Shown: positions 16,663-26,017 of the stretch, piece by piece
Numbering within the stretch: the first letter of the stretch is position 1
Layout: each line of letters opens with the position of its first letter
Source of the DNA: an uncultured Caryophanales bacterium
GTDB lineage: Bacteria > Bacillota_I > Bacilli_A > RFN20 > CAG-826
Direction: 5' to 3'
DNA: 42,982 bases
NCBI GenBank assembly: GCA_946630435.1
Contig: CAMOYS010000003.1
Coordinates: 1 to 42,982 of the forward strand
Made by a program: the position numbers and the translations under genes
Notes under the pieces: model-generated
Told to the model about the DNA's origin: nothing
Databases searched by the model: none
The model's input: only the letters and a program-made list of their open reading frames with translations

Positions 16663-17661
16663 ATGAAACAATTTGATTTAAAGAACTGGAACGCTGAGGT
16701 ATTTCTCGCTTATACAAGAGCAATCGCTGACCCAGTTAAAACAAGTTTAATTGAAGCGGGCGTTTTCTATTATGATGAAGAATTAGCCCAAAAATTCCCA
16801 GCACAAGTTGGCGGTAACTACGCTGTCCGTCCAATTACTGGTTTATTAAGTGGCGACGCTATCGACCTTGATGGTGCTACCAACATTGATGATGGCTCAC
16901 TCAACACTTATGCACAAGGTATCGTTGCCTTACACATGGGTAAATCATTTACCGAAAAAGACTTTACTTATGACTTAACTGGTAAAGACTTTATGGTGCA
17001 AGTTGCCGAACAATTACAACGCTACTGGCAAAAACAAGAACAAAAGAAAATGCTTTCTATCTTAAAAGGTATTTTTGGCTCTGCTCTTGCTTCTTCCATC
17101 GTTGCAAAAACTTCCGTTGCTTCTACCGACATTATTGACGCTGTCCGTGGTATCGGTGGCGACAACGCTGATTTATTCAAAGTCGTCTTTATGCACTCTG
17201 TTGTTGCTAAAGAATTAGAAAAAACTAATGCTATTACATACTTAATGTATAATGACGCAAATGGTATTCAAAGACCAACTAACATTGCTGTTTGGGGTGG
17301 TCGTGTTGTTATTGTAAACGACCAATGCCCAGTTGCCGACGCAGAAGATAGCAAACACACCTATAGAACTTACTTCTTAGGCGAAAGAGCATTTGCTTAT
17401 ACACCACTTGCTGAATTAGTCCCAGTCGAAATGTCCCGTGACGCAAAGACCAATGGCGGTCAAACTTCTTTAGTTAGCCGTGATGGTTTAGTCCTCGCAC
17501 CAGAGGGTGTTTCCTTTAAGGCTAGTGCCATTTCTTCCACCAACAAAGTTACAAACGCTTTACTTGAAACCGCTGGTAACTGGGAAGTTGTCAACGATGG
17601 CAACGGACACGCTGTCGATAAAAAGAATATCCCATTCTGTGCTATCGACTACACACTCTAA
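16663..17661 (+). CDS. Major capsid protein
   Basis: Length, position, AGGAGG RBS, coat-protein-like sequence. Confidence 0.9.
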   Translation: MKQFDLKNWNAEVFLAYTRAIADPVKTSLIEAGVFYYDEELAQKFPAQVGGNYAVRPITGLLSGDAIDLDGATNIDDGSLNTYAQGIVALHMGKSFTEKDFTYDLTGKDFMVQVAEQLQRYWQKQEQKKMLSILKGIFGSALASSIVAKTSVASTDIIDAVRGIGGDNADLFKVVFMHSVVAKELEKTNAITYLMYNDANGIQRPTNIAVWGGRVVIVNDQCPVADAEDSKHTYRTYFLGERAFAYTPLAELVPVEMSRDAKTNGGQTSLVSRDGLVLAPEGVSFKASAISSTNKVTNALLETAGNWEVVNDGNGHAVDKKNIPFCAIDYTL

Positions 17662-17688
17662 TTGAGTAATTATTTATGGAGGTAGGAT

Positions 17689-17997
17689 ATGACTATCGAA
17701 GAAAGAGAAAATGCCTTTAACCAAATGTTAGGCGAAGAAGTATCTACTACTTTAGTTGATACCTACCTCCGCTTAGCAACTCAAAAAATACTTAATCATA
17801 GATACCCTTTTGACAAAACTAAAGTAGAAATCGAGCCTAGATTTGAAATGGATATGATTGAACTTGCGATTGTTTTATATAACCAAAGAGGTGCTGAGGG
17901 CGAAACTCAACACAACGAAAATGGTGTTTCAAGACATTATCGCACAGAGCAAGAAATCTTAAAATCTATTCCTAGAGTAGCGAGTTTACCACTATGA
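17689..17997 (+). CDS. Head-tail connector protein
   Basis: Position; RLATQKILNHRYP...VLYNQRGAEGE. Confidence 0.8.
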   Translation: MTIEERENAFNQMLGEEVSTTLVDTYLRLATQKILNHRYPFDKTKVEIEPRFEMDMIELAIVLYNQRGAEGETQHNENGVSRHYRTEQEILKSIPRVASLPL

Positions 17998-18365
17998 GAA
18001 ACCTTATTAAAAACAAGTCCAAAATGTATGTTTGCAACTTTGTTAAAGAGTGTCAATACATTGGCGAAGATAGTTACTATACTGGCGAAACATACAACCT
18101 ATATGACGCACCTAAAATGTTCTTTTCACATATTAGCGGTGCAAAGGGTAGTAGCCAAAGTGAAATCTTTGGGACTGATATTAGATACGATAAGACTTTA
18201 GTGCTTACTAAACTTGAATTTAAGAAACTAGGAATAACTGAAAATAGCGTATTCTTTATCGAAAAGAAACCTAAATTTGAAGATAAGACACCTTTATACG
18301 ATTATCGTGTAGAGCGTATCGCTGAAACATTAAATGAGGTTGTCATTGCGGTTACAAAGGTCTAA
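17994..18365 (+). CDS. Head closure-like protein
   Basis: Position. Confidence 0.65.
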   Translation: MRNLIKNKSKMYVCNFVKECQYIGEDSYYTGETYNLYDAPKMFFSHISGAKGSSQSEIFGTDIRYDKTLVLTKLEFKKLGITENSVFFIEKKPKFEDKTPLYDYRVERIAETLNEVVIAVTKV

Positions 18366-18367
18366 TT

Positions 18368-18943
18368 ATGGACGATGTAGATAGAATTATTAATCAACTT
18401 AAACAGCAACACAAAAAACTTAGTGATAGCGTGTTAGAGGCGGTTAGTAAAGAAATCGAAAGAAACGCTAAAAGAAACTTTAGGCAAGAAATCGAAAATA
18501 TTAGTGGCGACAACCCTTATGTTGATGTCACTAGAACAATAAGCAATGGCGAGGCTACCATCGAGTGTGGTGGCGAGCAAGTCCTATTCGCTGAATTTGG
18601 TGCTGGCACTAACAACTTATATTATATGAACGGACTTGGCTTGGATATGTTAAGCACTAGGTCGTTTCAATACATAGATGGAGAGCCAACTGAAATAGCA
18701 CCAAGACCAGAGGGTATTGTCCCACTTGGCGAATATGGTAAAAAGCACGGACGAGATGATTTTTGGTTTAGACCTACTTATAACCAACGAACTGGTAGTA
18801 AGGAAGCCCTTAAAATCAAACGAAATGGCGATATAGACACTCGTTATGTTTGGACTAAAGGAACTAGACCGATTAGAGCCTTGTGGCGTGCTAGAAATGT
18901 CGCTATTAAAAAACTTATTGAGGGGAGGTTAGATATTAAATGA
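18368..18943 (+). CDS. HK97 gp10-like neck protein
   Basis: VLFAEFGAGT and position. Confidence 0.75.
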   Translation: MDDVDRIINQLKQQHKKLSDSVLEAVSKEIERNAKRNFRQEIENISGDNPYVDVTRTISNGEATIECGGEQVLFAEFGAGTNNLYYMNGLGLDMLSTRSFQYIDGEPTEIAPRPEGIVPLGEYGKKHGRDDFWFRPTYNQRTGSKEALKIKRNGDIDTRYVWTKGTRPIRALWRARNVAIKKLIEGRLDIK

Positions 18944-19338
18944 TAAATATATTCAATGAATTATACACTTACCTAGTTAATACTTTAACCAACTATGATA
19001 GCAATATAAAAACATCTAGTGTTTATCAAAATGTTCCAACCGAATATCCATTTGTGAGTTTTGAAGAAATCGTTGACGCTGTTTATCCATTAACAAGCGA
19101 CGATTGTAACATCGAAAACCACGCTCAAAAAGAATATGAAGTTAACATTTATACACAAAAACCAAATAAAAAGAGTAAGGCTGACGCTATTGCAAATATT
19201 ATTGACAATATGATGAGTAGATATGGCTTTACAAGGGTGTCTAAAAACGCAATTCAAGACACTAACGAAACGATTTACCGAATTATCCTTAGATATGACG
19301 GCATTGTTTCAAAAGAACATATAGTTTATAGGAGGTAA
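18940..19338 (+). CDS. Tail completion/terminator protein
   Basis: Position and size. Confidence 0.65.
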   Translation: MINIFNELYTYLVNTLTNYDSNIKTSSVYQNVPTEYPFVSFEEIVDAVYPLTSDDCNIENHAQKEYEVNIYTQKPNKKSKADAIANIIDNMMSRYGFTRVSKNAIQDTNETIYRIILRYDGIVSKEHIVYRR

Positions 19339-19344
19339 AAAACT

Positions 19345-19800
19345 ATGAGTGCTTCTACTACACCTATTTCCACACATAAAGTTTCATTAATGAAATATAA
19401 CCCTGCTGGAACTGGAACTGACAAATACGAACAACTTTGTTGCATTAAATCTTTCCCAGATTTAGATAGCAAAGTCGAGCCAGACCAAATCGAAGTTACA
19501 ACTTTATGTGATGAATACCACGAATATATTGATGGCTTAAAGAACTATGGCGATGATTTAGAATTTACCGCTAACTATGTTAAAGACACATTTGATACCA
19601 TTAATGGTCTTACTGGCAAAGTTCAACTCGCTATTTACTTTAACACTGGCTCTAGTTTTGATGGCGATAATGGAAAATTCTATTTCGGTGGCGAAGTTTC
19701 CGCTGTTGTCAATGGCGGTGGCGTTGGCGATGTTATCGAAATGACTATCCGTGTCAAACTCAAAGAGGCTTTATCCGTTACCGAGCCATCACATTCTTAA
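19345..19800 (+). CDS. Major tail (tube) protein
   Basis: Position and EVTTLCDEYHEYI...KVQLAIYFNTG pattern. Confidence 0.85.
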   Translation: MSASTTPISTHKVSLMKYNPAGTGTDKYEQLCCIKSFPDLDSKVEPDQIEVTTLCDEYHEYIDGLKNYGDDLEFTANYVKDTFDTINGLTGKVQLAIYFNTGSSFDGDNGKFYFGGEVSAVVNGGGVGDVIEMTIRVKLKEALSVTEPSHS

Positions 19801-19826
19801 TTTAATTTTTACGGAGGTATCTACAA

Positions 19827-20147
19827 GTGGGTAGAAAACAAATCAATTTAGAATTTTACGATAAGAAATATATTATCGAATATAATCGCTCTAGCGTATT
19901 AGAAGTTGTAGGCATTAAAGAAGAAAACGACCTCGACAAAATCGTTGGTTTAGTCAAGGCTGGTCTTAAAATGCACCACGAAAACGATATGCCTAGTAAT
20001 GATGAAGTTAAAGGTTGGCTTATTGCTTTAGGCGATAATGTCAAAGAGTTTGCGGAAGCGTTACAAGAAATGGTGCAAGATGTTCTTGAAACATTTAAGA
20101 GTGATAGAAAAAACTTGAAGTGGGGGAAAACCGAAGTAGAGGCATAA
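19827..20147 (+). CDS. Tail assembly chaperone, short form
   Basis: Position before tape measure. Confidence 0.8.
   Translation: MGRKQINLEFYDKKYIIEYNRSSVLEVVGIKEENDLDKIVGLVKAGLKMHHENDMPSNDEVKGWLIALGDNVKEFAEALQEMVQDVLETFKSDRKNLKWGKTEVEA
20108..20114 (+). promoter_or_regulatory. Candidate -1 ribosomal frameshift slippery site
   Basis: A AAA AAC in correct phase (AGA AAA AAC); downstream ORF is in the -1 frame. Confidence 0.8.
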
Positions 20148-20494
20148 CCCCCACCGAATACTTAAAAAAATTGTGTGCTTATGCGATGTCGTTAGGAATG
20201 TCGTATGAAGATTATTGGTTTAATCACTACGATTTAATTTATTACTACATAGAAGCCGAAGAAATTAGGCAACGAAAACGCAATAACGAGTTGTGGCTAC
20301 AAGGTGCTTATATTTATCAAGCCATAGGTAGTTTAACACCAGTTCTTAACCCATTTAGTAAAGACCACAAAGCACGACCTTACCTTAAAGAGCCGATACC
20401 TATTACACAAAAGGATATTGACGAGCGAGAGGAAAGAAAAGTGCAACAAATGAAAGACTACTTGATGTCAAGGGTCAAGAAGCAAGGAGGTTAG
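20120..20494 (+). CDS. Tail assembly chaperone, frameshift extension
   Basis: -1 frame ORF with no RBS at its GTG, immediately after the slippery site. Confidence 0.75.
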   Translation: MGENRSRGITPTEYLKKLCAYAMSLGMSYEDYWFNHYDLIYYYIEAEEIRQRKRNNELWLQGAYIYQAIGSLTPVLNPFSKDHKARPYLKEPIPITQKDIDEREERKVQQMKDYLMSRVKKQGG

Positions 20495-20498
20495 TAAT

Positions 20499-22613
20499 AT
20501 GGCAACCGCTAGTTATGATAAATTAACAATAAAAGTTGGCATTGATAGTTCTGGTGCTAATCGTGGCATTACAAAACTTTCAACTAACCTCCGTGAATTA
20601 GATAAGACCGCACAAGAAATTGACACCAAGCATATTGAAGAAGTTAGAGAACTCTTACAAAGCATTGCAAATATCGACTTTAGTAATGTCACACAAGGTT
20701 TGCAGTCCGTTGTAAGTGCTTTTAAATCTTTTAACAGCAAAACCTTTATGAAAGCCACAAATGGTGGCAAAGATTTAAGCGGACAATTAGTTCCAGATGT
20801 TTCTAAATTAAGAGATTTTAATGAAATATTAGGAAGCATAGAAGTTTCTCCGTTTGCAAATCAAAATACCGACCTTTCTAAATACAACAAGTTAATTGAG
20901 GAAGCCACACAAAAAACTTACGATTTAAGTGGTGCTTTAAATTCAGTTGATGATGAAAGTGATTTAATTAATGTTGAAGAAGAATTTAAGAAAATCGGTC
21001 TTAATGCAACTCAAATCAAAGAGGCTTTTAAATCTATCAACTTTGAAAAAGGAACATTTAACGAAGAAGAAATCGCAAAGTTAAATGAAACCTTACAAAA
21101 ATTAGGTTATACAGCCGAAGAAACCGAAGAAATCATTAGCCGTCTTAAAAAAGAGGTTGATGAAACAAATAAATCTAGTAAGAAAGCAAGTGAAAAAGGA
21201 CTTGCAAAACTTTTAACATCGTTTAAGCGTATTCTTAAATATCGTGTTATCCGTAAAGTAATTCAAGATATATTTAAGGCGTTTAGCGAGGGCGTTAAAA
21301 ATGTTGTTGAATTTGACGAGGCAACTAACGAAGCGTTTACTCAAATTAGAGCAAGTTTAGGCTACTTAACAAATAGTTTAGGTAGTATGCTTGCACCTTT
21401 AATTCAATCATTACAACCTCTTATCTCCGCTCTTGCTGATAGTCTTGGCGATATTGCTAACGAATTTGGCAAAGTGTTTGCTGAACTTAACGGACAAACA
21501 GCATTTGCACAAGCCACAAAAGATGTTGACGCTTATAGAAATAGTTTAAATAAAACAAAAGCCATTGGTATTGATGAACTTAATATCATAGGCGACACAA
21601 CATCCACTGGAAGTTTTGAGATGGTTGATGTTGAGGCAAACGAAAACGCTAACGAATTAAGAGAAGCGGTAAGCGAAATTGCTTCTTTAATTGGTAATAT
21701 TGTTACAAGCCTAGCACCTTTATTTAATACATTAGCAAATACTCTTGTTCCATTATTAAAAATTATAACCGAATTATTATCTACAGCATTTTTAACCATT
21801 GACAATTTGTTTGAAAAAGCGAGCGGTTTTGTAGGTGGGGTTTTAACACCAATATTCAATATTATTAAGAAAGTTAACTCACTCATAAATGGCTTATTAG
21901 GTAACACAATGGATAAGGTTAACGAAATGGTTGGCTCTATTCTTTATGCGGTTGGAAACATCTTTGATTTCGTTGATGAAATTGTAAACAACCTAATGCC
22001 TTTACTTGTTCCTATTATGAACTGGCTCGCACCTATTATTGATATTATAGGCGAAGTCGTAGGAATGGTATTTAACCTCGTTGGTGGTATCTTCCACTTA
22101 TTAGAGCCACTTTTAAGAGTGCTGGCGGTTATTTCTACCGTATTAGGTGCAATTATGACCGTATGTTCAACCATCATTTATTTCTTAAAAGCGATAGTTT
22201 CCACAATTCGAGATATTTTTGCTTGGAGATGGGACAAAATCGGTAGTGAGTGGGAAAGTATGGCTGATGATATTAAACGAGTTTGGATAGAGTTTGGCGA
22301 AACAACAGCACAAACATTTACCGCAAACTTTAGTGGATATGCGACTGGCGGTTTCCCAGAAGATGGCTTCTTCTTTGCAAACCACAACGAACTTATCGGC
22401 ACATTTGATAATGGCAAGACAGCGGTTGCAAACAACGAACAAATCACAAACGGAATTTATCAAGCGGTTTTACAAGCGTTAAGAGAAAGTGGTGGCAATC
22501 AAAATGTCACAATTAACCTAGATGGCTACGAAATCGCAAGGGCTGTTACAAATAGACAAAACGATTATGGCAGTGACGCATTTAGAGGCGGAACACTTGT
22601 ATATGGAAAGTAG
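20499..22613 (+). CDS. Tape measure protein
   Basis: 704 aa, coiled-coil and hydrophobic segments, position. Confidence 0.9.
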   Translation: MATASYDKLTIKVGIDSSGANRGITKLSTNLRELDKTAQEIDTKHIEEVRELLQSIANIDFSNVTQGLQSVVSAFKSFNSKTFMKATNGGKDLSGQLVPDVSKLRDFNEILGSIEVSPFANQNTDLSKYNKLIEEATQKTYDLSGALNSVDDESDLINVEEEFKKIGLNATQIKEAFKSINFEKGTFNEEEIAKLNETLQKLGYTAEETEEIISRLKKEVDETNKSSKKASEKGLAKLLTSFKRILKYRVIRKVIQDIFKAFSEGVKNVVEFDEATNEAFTQIRASLGYLTNSLGSMLAPLIQSLQPLISALADSLGDIANEFGKVFAELNGQTAFAQATKDVDAYRNSLNKTKAIGIDELNIIGDTTSTGSFEMVDVEANENANELREAVSEIASLIGNIVTSLAPLFNTLANTLVPLLKIITELLSTAFLTIDNLFEKASGFVGGVLTPIFNIIKKVNSLINGLLGNTMDKVNEMVGSILYAVGNIFDFVDEIVNNLMPLLVPIMNWLAPIIDIIGEVVGMVFNLVGGIFHLLEPLLRVLAVISTVLGAIMTVCSTIIYFLKAIVSTIRDIFAWRWDKIGSEWESMADDIKRVWIEFGETTAQTFTANFSGYATGGFPEDGFFFANHNELIGTFDNGKTAVANNEQITNGIYQAVLQALRESGGNQNVTINLDGYEIARAVTNRQNDYGSDAFRGGTLVYGK

Positions 22614-22622
22614 GTGCAGATT

Positions 22623-23063
22623 ATGTCTTTTCAAGTTAGATTAGGAACAACAAGTGCGATAGCAACAAACGGAAATGGCGTAGAGGGAACAACAATGATT
22701 ACTATGCCTATTTCAAGCACCTATAAAACAACCAGTAGCACATTAGTTAGTCAAGGTAGAAACACGCAAGGCTTTTTAAAATTTAGTATCGTCCGTAGTG
22801 GCATTAGAAAAATTGAAATGTCTTGGCGAGCAATTTCTATTACTGATTACGCAAAACTAGGAACTTTCTTTAATACCAACTTCACTTTCTACGCTTACTA
22901 TTTCGACCAAGACACTAATAGTTGGGTTACAAAAGAAATGTATGTTGGCGATAGAGTTGCGGACGCTATCCAAAACGAACAATGGTCGCAAAATACTGGT
23001 GTTGGTGGCAATATTGCGCCAAAGCATATTGGCAACCTTAAATTATCATTAATTGAACTATAA
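22623..23063 (+). CDS. Distal tail-like protein
   Basis: Position after tape measure; start at MSFQVRLG. Confidence 0.6.
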   Translation: MSFQVRLGTTSAIATNGNGVEGTTMITMPISSTYKTTSSTLVSQGRNTQGFLKFSIVRSGIRKIEMSWRAISITDYAKLGTFFNTNFTFYAYYFDQDTNSWVTKEMYVGDRVADAIQNEQWSQNTGVGGNIAPKHIGNLKLSLIEL

Positions 23064-23073
23064 GAGGTTAGTT

Positions 23074-24516
23074 ATGTTATCTTCTTCTCACAACTGGAAC
23101 GATGAATATTTATCAAAAGCAATAGTAAAAAATTGCGACCTTTTTGTATATTCAAATAGCGGAACAAAACTATACGATAAATCTAATATTTTAAGTTATA
23201 GGTTATCTTCAAGAAATAGTTATGTGTGCGAGCAAATACCGACTGATGATGGCACGCTCGAACTTTATGGCGAGGTTAGTATTGCAAAAGAAACTATCCT
23301 CAAAATCGCTTATGTAATGGAAAACGATGAAACGACCACTTGCAAAGTTTTAGCCGTTAATGATTGTAGATATAACAAAGACAAAAATACGACAACTATT
23401 TCTTTAGTAAGTCCTTTTAAATTAGGATATAAAGCCTCGTCTTATAATCAAGGCTATACATTAAGCGAATATACACAATTAGAGGCACTTTCAAACGCAA
23501 CTGGCATAAAAATACCGCCACTTGCAAAAGCCACTAAATTTTCAATTTTACACAATGATACATACGATTATTTCTATTTCTCACACCTAGAACAAATACC
23601 TATTAATAGCGTTGTTTGTGTTTTTGAGGACGATTATGTTTTTGAAGATAATTCTTATAACTATAGCACTAAAGTTGATACTGACCGAAGTAATGTAATT
23701 ATGCTTGGGTATGAAGTTGATGGCGAAATTAAAATTGACGACTATACAACTACAAGAAGTTATATTAGCCGATTGTTTTATCACACCGACCAAATGGTTT
23801 TCGTTTATTATAAACCAAAATGGTATGACGGAAGTTGGCACTATGACGCAAACTCAACCGCATTTTCTCACAAAGGTCTTAACGCTGTTTATATTGACTA
23901 TAACAACACTTTGCACCCAACAGCCACACAAATCGGTGTTGAAATTTACGGATATGCTTTAGCGTTAGAAGATAGTAGTGGTTTATCTATCCCTTACATT
24001 GTTACACCTCTTAAACAAGCGGAAACAATGGATAACGAGCAAGCACGAATTAGAAGATATTTGAAATATAATAAATTGCACACTTATAAAGGTAGATTAG
24101 ACCCACGCTTTGAGCCACTTGACATTATTAATGTAGAGGCATTTGAAGATATTAATTACCTTGCTATCGAGCAAGTAGATGTCGAGTTTAATGGTGGCTA
24201 CAATGTTACTATTGTTGGTAGAGTTGCAAACTGGCTTATCTTTAAGCCACAATTAGGGCAAGTTAAAGTTACAAACCCTTGGTCTATTACGATTGTTAAC
24301 CCAAACTATGAAGCACACACACTTAAAGTTTATTACTCTAGTGGCTCGACTACATTTTCTGTTAGTGCAAATAGTAGTATTGTTTTAAACAATTCAAATT
24401 GCGATGTGTTGACCGAGAGCGTAGTTGCCTATAGAAATAATATGTTAGCAAGTCCTGTTTATTGTAATTTTGATGAAGAAACGGACAATGTAATAATCTT
24501 GGAGGCAAACATCTAA
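23074..24516 (+). CDS. Tail-associated protein (baseplate hub-like)
   Basis: Position, size; GAGG RBS before ATG 23074. Confidence 0.6.
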   Translation: MLSSSHNWNDEYLSKAIVKNCDLFVYSNSGTKLYDKSNILSYRLSSRNSYVCEQIPTDDGTLELYGEVSIAKETILKIAYVMENDETTTCKVLAVNDCRYNKDKNTTTISLVSPFKLGYKASSYNQGYTLSEYTQLEALSNATGIKIPPLAKATKFSILHNDTYDYFYFSHLEQIPINSVVCVFEDDYVFEDNSYNYSTKVDTDRSNVIMLGYEVDGEIKIDDYTTTRSYISRLFYHTDQMVFVYYKPKWYDGSWHYDANSTAFSHKGLNAVYIDYNNTLHPTATQIGVEIYGYALALEDSSGLSIPYIVTPLKQAETMDNEQARIRRYLKYNKLHTYKGRLDPRFEPLDIINVEAFEDINYLAIEQVDVEFNGGYNVTIVGRVANWLIFKPQLGQVKVTNPWSITIVNPNYEAHTLKVYYSSGSTTFSVSANSSIVLNNSNCDVLTESVVAYRNNMLASPVYCNFDEETDNVIILEANI

Positions 24517-24986
24517 TGTTAAGAGCGGTTTATATAGGTGGTAGTAGTGTTATCTTGTCCAATTCTAACGATTTGGATATGATTTACTATTACGACACAA
24601 AAGAAGAAGTTGTGGACGCTTTAATTCATAATCACGACCAAAATGTTGATAAGCATTTCGTTGTTTTTGAAGATAGGTTTAAAGTGTTTTTAGGTTGCTA
24701 CGCTTATCCTTTTATGAAAAAGGTTGATGGCGAGGACATCGACTTTGCTAGTTTTTCGATTTTTGAACATAAAGCCGAACTAAAAGCGATATGCGAACTT
24801 GCTATGAAATTTTTAAGACTTAAAGACAAAAGTTGGTATCACATCTTGGCTTTAGCGTATATGTTTGAAAATGGCAAAATGGTGCTAAACGAAGAACAAA
24901 AAGCCAAAGTGCAAGAAGTTCACGACAAAGGAATTGACAAAAACACAAAAAATTATTGTGTAGATATTATATCTAATTTACAATAA
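24516..24986 (+). CDS. Hypothetical phage protein
   Basis: ORF in late operon. Confidence 0.6.
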   Translation: MLRAVYIGGSSVILSNSNDLDMIYYYDTKEEVVDALIHNHDQNVDKHFVVFEDRFKVFLGCYAYPFMKKVDGEDIDFASFSIFEHKAELKAICELAMKFLRLKDKSWYHILALAYMFENGKMVLNEEQKAKVQEVHDKGIDKNTKNYCVDIISNLQ

Positions 24987-25007
24987 GGGTAGGAAAATAG
25001 ATGGCAC

Positions 25008-25032
25008 AAAAGGGTGTTAAGCCCTTTTTTTA
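25008..25032 (+). terminator. Terminator-like hairpin before the holin region
   Basis: AAAAGGGtgttaaGCCCTTTTTTT. Confidence 0.6.
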
Positions 25033-25060
25033 TTTTTGCTGGGGGAAAGGAGGCAACCGA

Positions 25061-25330
25061 ATGGACTTAACAATGTCAACTATAACATTAGGTAGCGTTA
25101 TAGCGATAGTAGGCTGTGTTATTGGTATTCTTAACTTTTTTGGTGGAAAGAAAAAAGCCAATCAAGACGAAGAAGCGAGATTAGTTCGTATGGAAACAAT
25201 GCTTGTAAAGATTGATGAAAATACCAGCGACCTCAAAACCAAAGTAGATAGTCACGATAAATTACTTACAAAACACGAAAGCAAAATCAATGTGCTTGAA
25301 GAAAGAATAAAAGCCAAAGGAGGCAAGTAA
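25061..25330 (+). CDS. Membrane-anchored coiled-coil protein (holin/haemolysin XhlA-like)
   Basis: One N-terminal TM segment then coiled coil; AAAGGAGG RBS before ATG 25061. Confidence 0.65.
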   Translation: MDLTMSTITLGSVIAIVGCVIGILNFFGGKKKANQDEEARLVRMETMLVKIDENTSDLKTKVDSHDKLLTKHESKINVLEERIKAKGGK

Positions 25331-25331
25331 A

Positions 25332-25625
25332 ATGGAAGTTCAAACAATCGTTAGTTTAGCAATTCTAGGTGTAGTCGTTTTAGGCGGTATCTTTGCTATC
25401 ATTGTCGCAATTTTAAGAGGCGATATGAAAAAGTTTATCATCGAAAAAATGGAAGAAGCCGAAGAATTATATAAGGCATTAGAAAAGCCAGAAAAATCTA
25501 TCAAAAAACTTATGTTCGTTCTTAATGCGGTTAAGGACAAATATAAAATCTTGGAAGTCTTTATGAACGCTAAAAAATTCGTTGAAAAGGTCATTGAGAT
25601 TTCTAAACAAATCAATACTAAATAA
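25332..25625 (+). CDS. Holin-like protein
   Basis: N-terminal TM segment, LLH-holin-like charged tail. Confidence 0.65.
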   Translation: MEVQTIVSLAILGVVVLGGIFAIIVAILRGDMKKFIIEKMEEAEELYKALEKPEKSIKKLMFVLNAVKDKYKILEVFMNAKKFVEKVIEISKQINTK

Positions 25626-25639
25626 GGAGGAGAGGGGAT

Positions 25640-25930
25640 ATGGCAAAAGTTTATACTGGTATTTGCCCATTACGACTTGAAGTAGAAGCAAGCGAAATGC
25701 AATCAATCGCTGGTGTCTTACTTGACGATTTAGAATGTGGCGACATCATCGTTAAACACACCAAAGAAGATGGCAAAGATTTATACCACGCTTACATTGT
25801 CACGCACAAACAAGCGACTGGTATTTGTTTCTCTTACAACACAACTGGTTATAGCGAAACAATATCTTACGACAAGATTGATGGCGTTTGGACTTACAAT
25901 TCAACTGATGTTTGGAAAGTAGAAGAATAA
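25640..25930 (+). CDS. Hypothetical protein in lysis region
   Basis: ORF, AGGAGG-type RBS. Confidence 0.6.
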   Translation: MAKVYTGICPLRLEVEASEMQSIAGVLLDDLECGDIIVKHTKEDGKDLYHAYIVTHKQATGICFSYNTTGYSETISYDKIDGVWTYNSTDVWKVEE

Positions 25931-26017
25931 TCTAAATTATTTAGTAAAAAATGAACGATTTTGTGTTTTTGATTTAAAGTTTTTCACAAAGTCACTTTAT
26001 TTGGAGGAAATTTATTT

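Noticed and set aside
22294-22482. Plus-strand out-of-frame ORFs in tail genes (22294, 23705, 25737, 26421, 26679, 29187)
   Set aside because: Alternative frames inside long confident ORFs, compositionally implausible.
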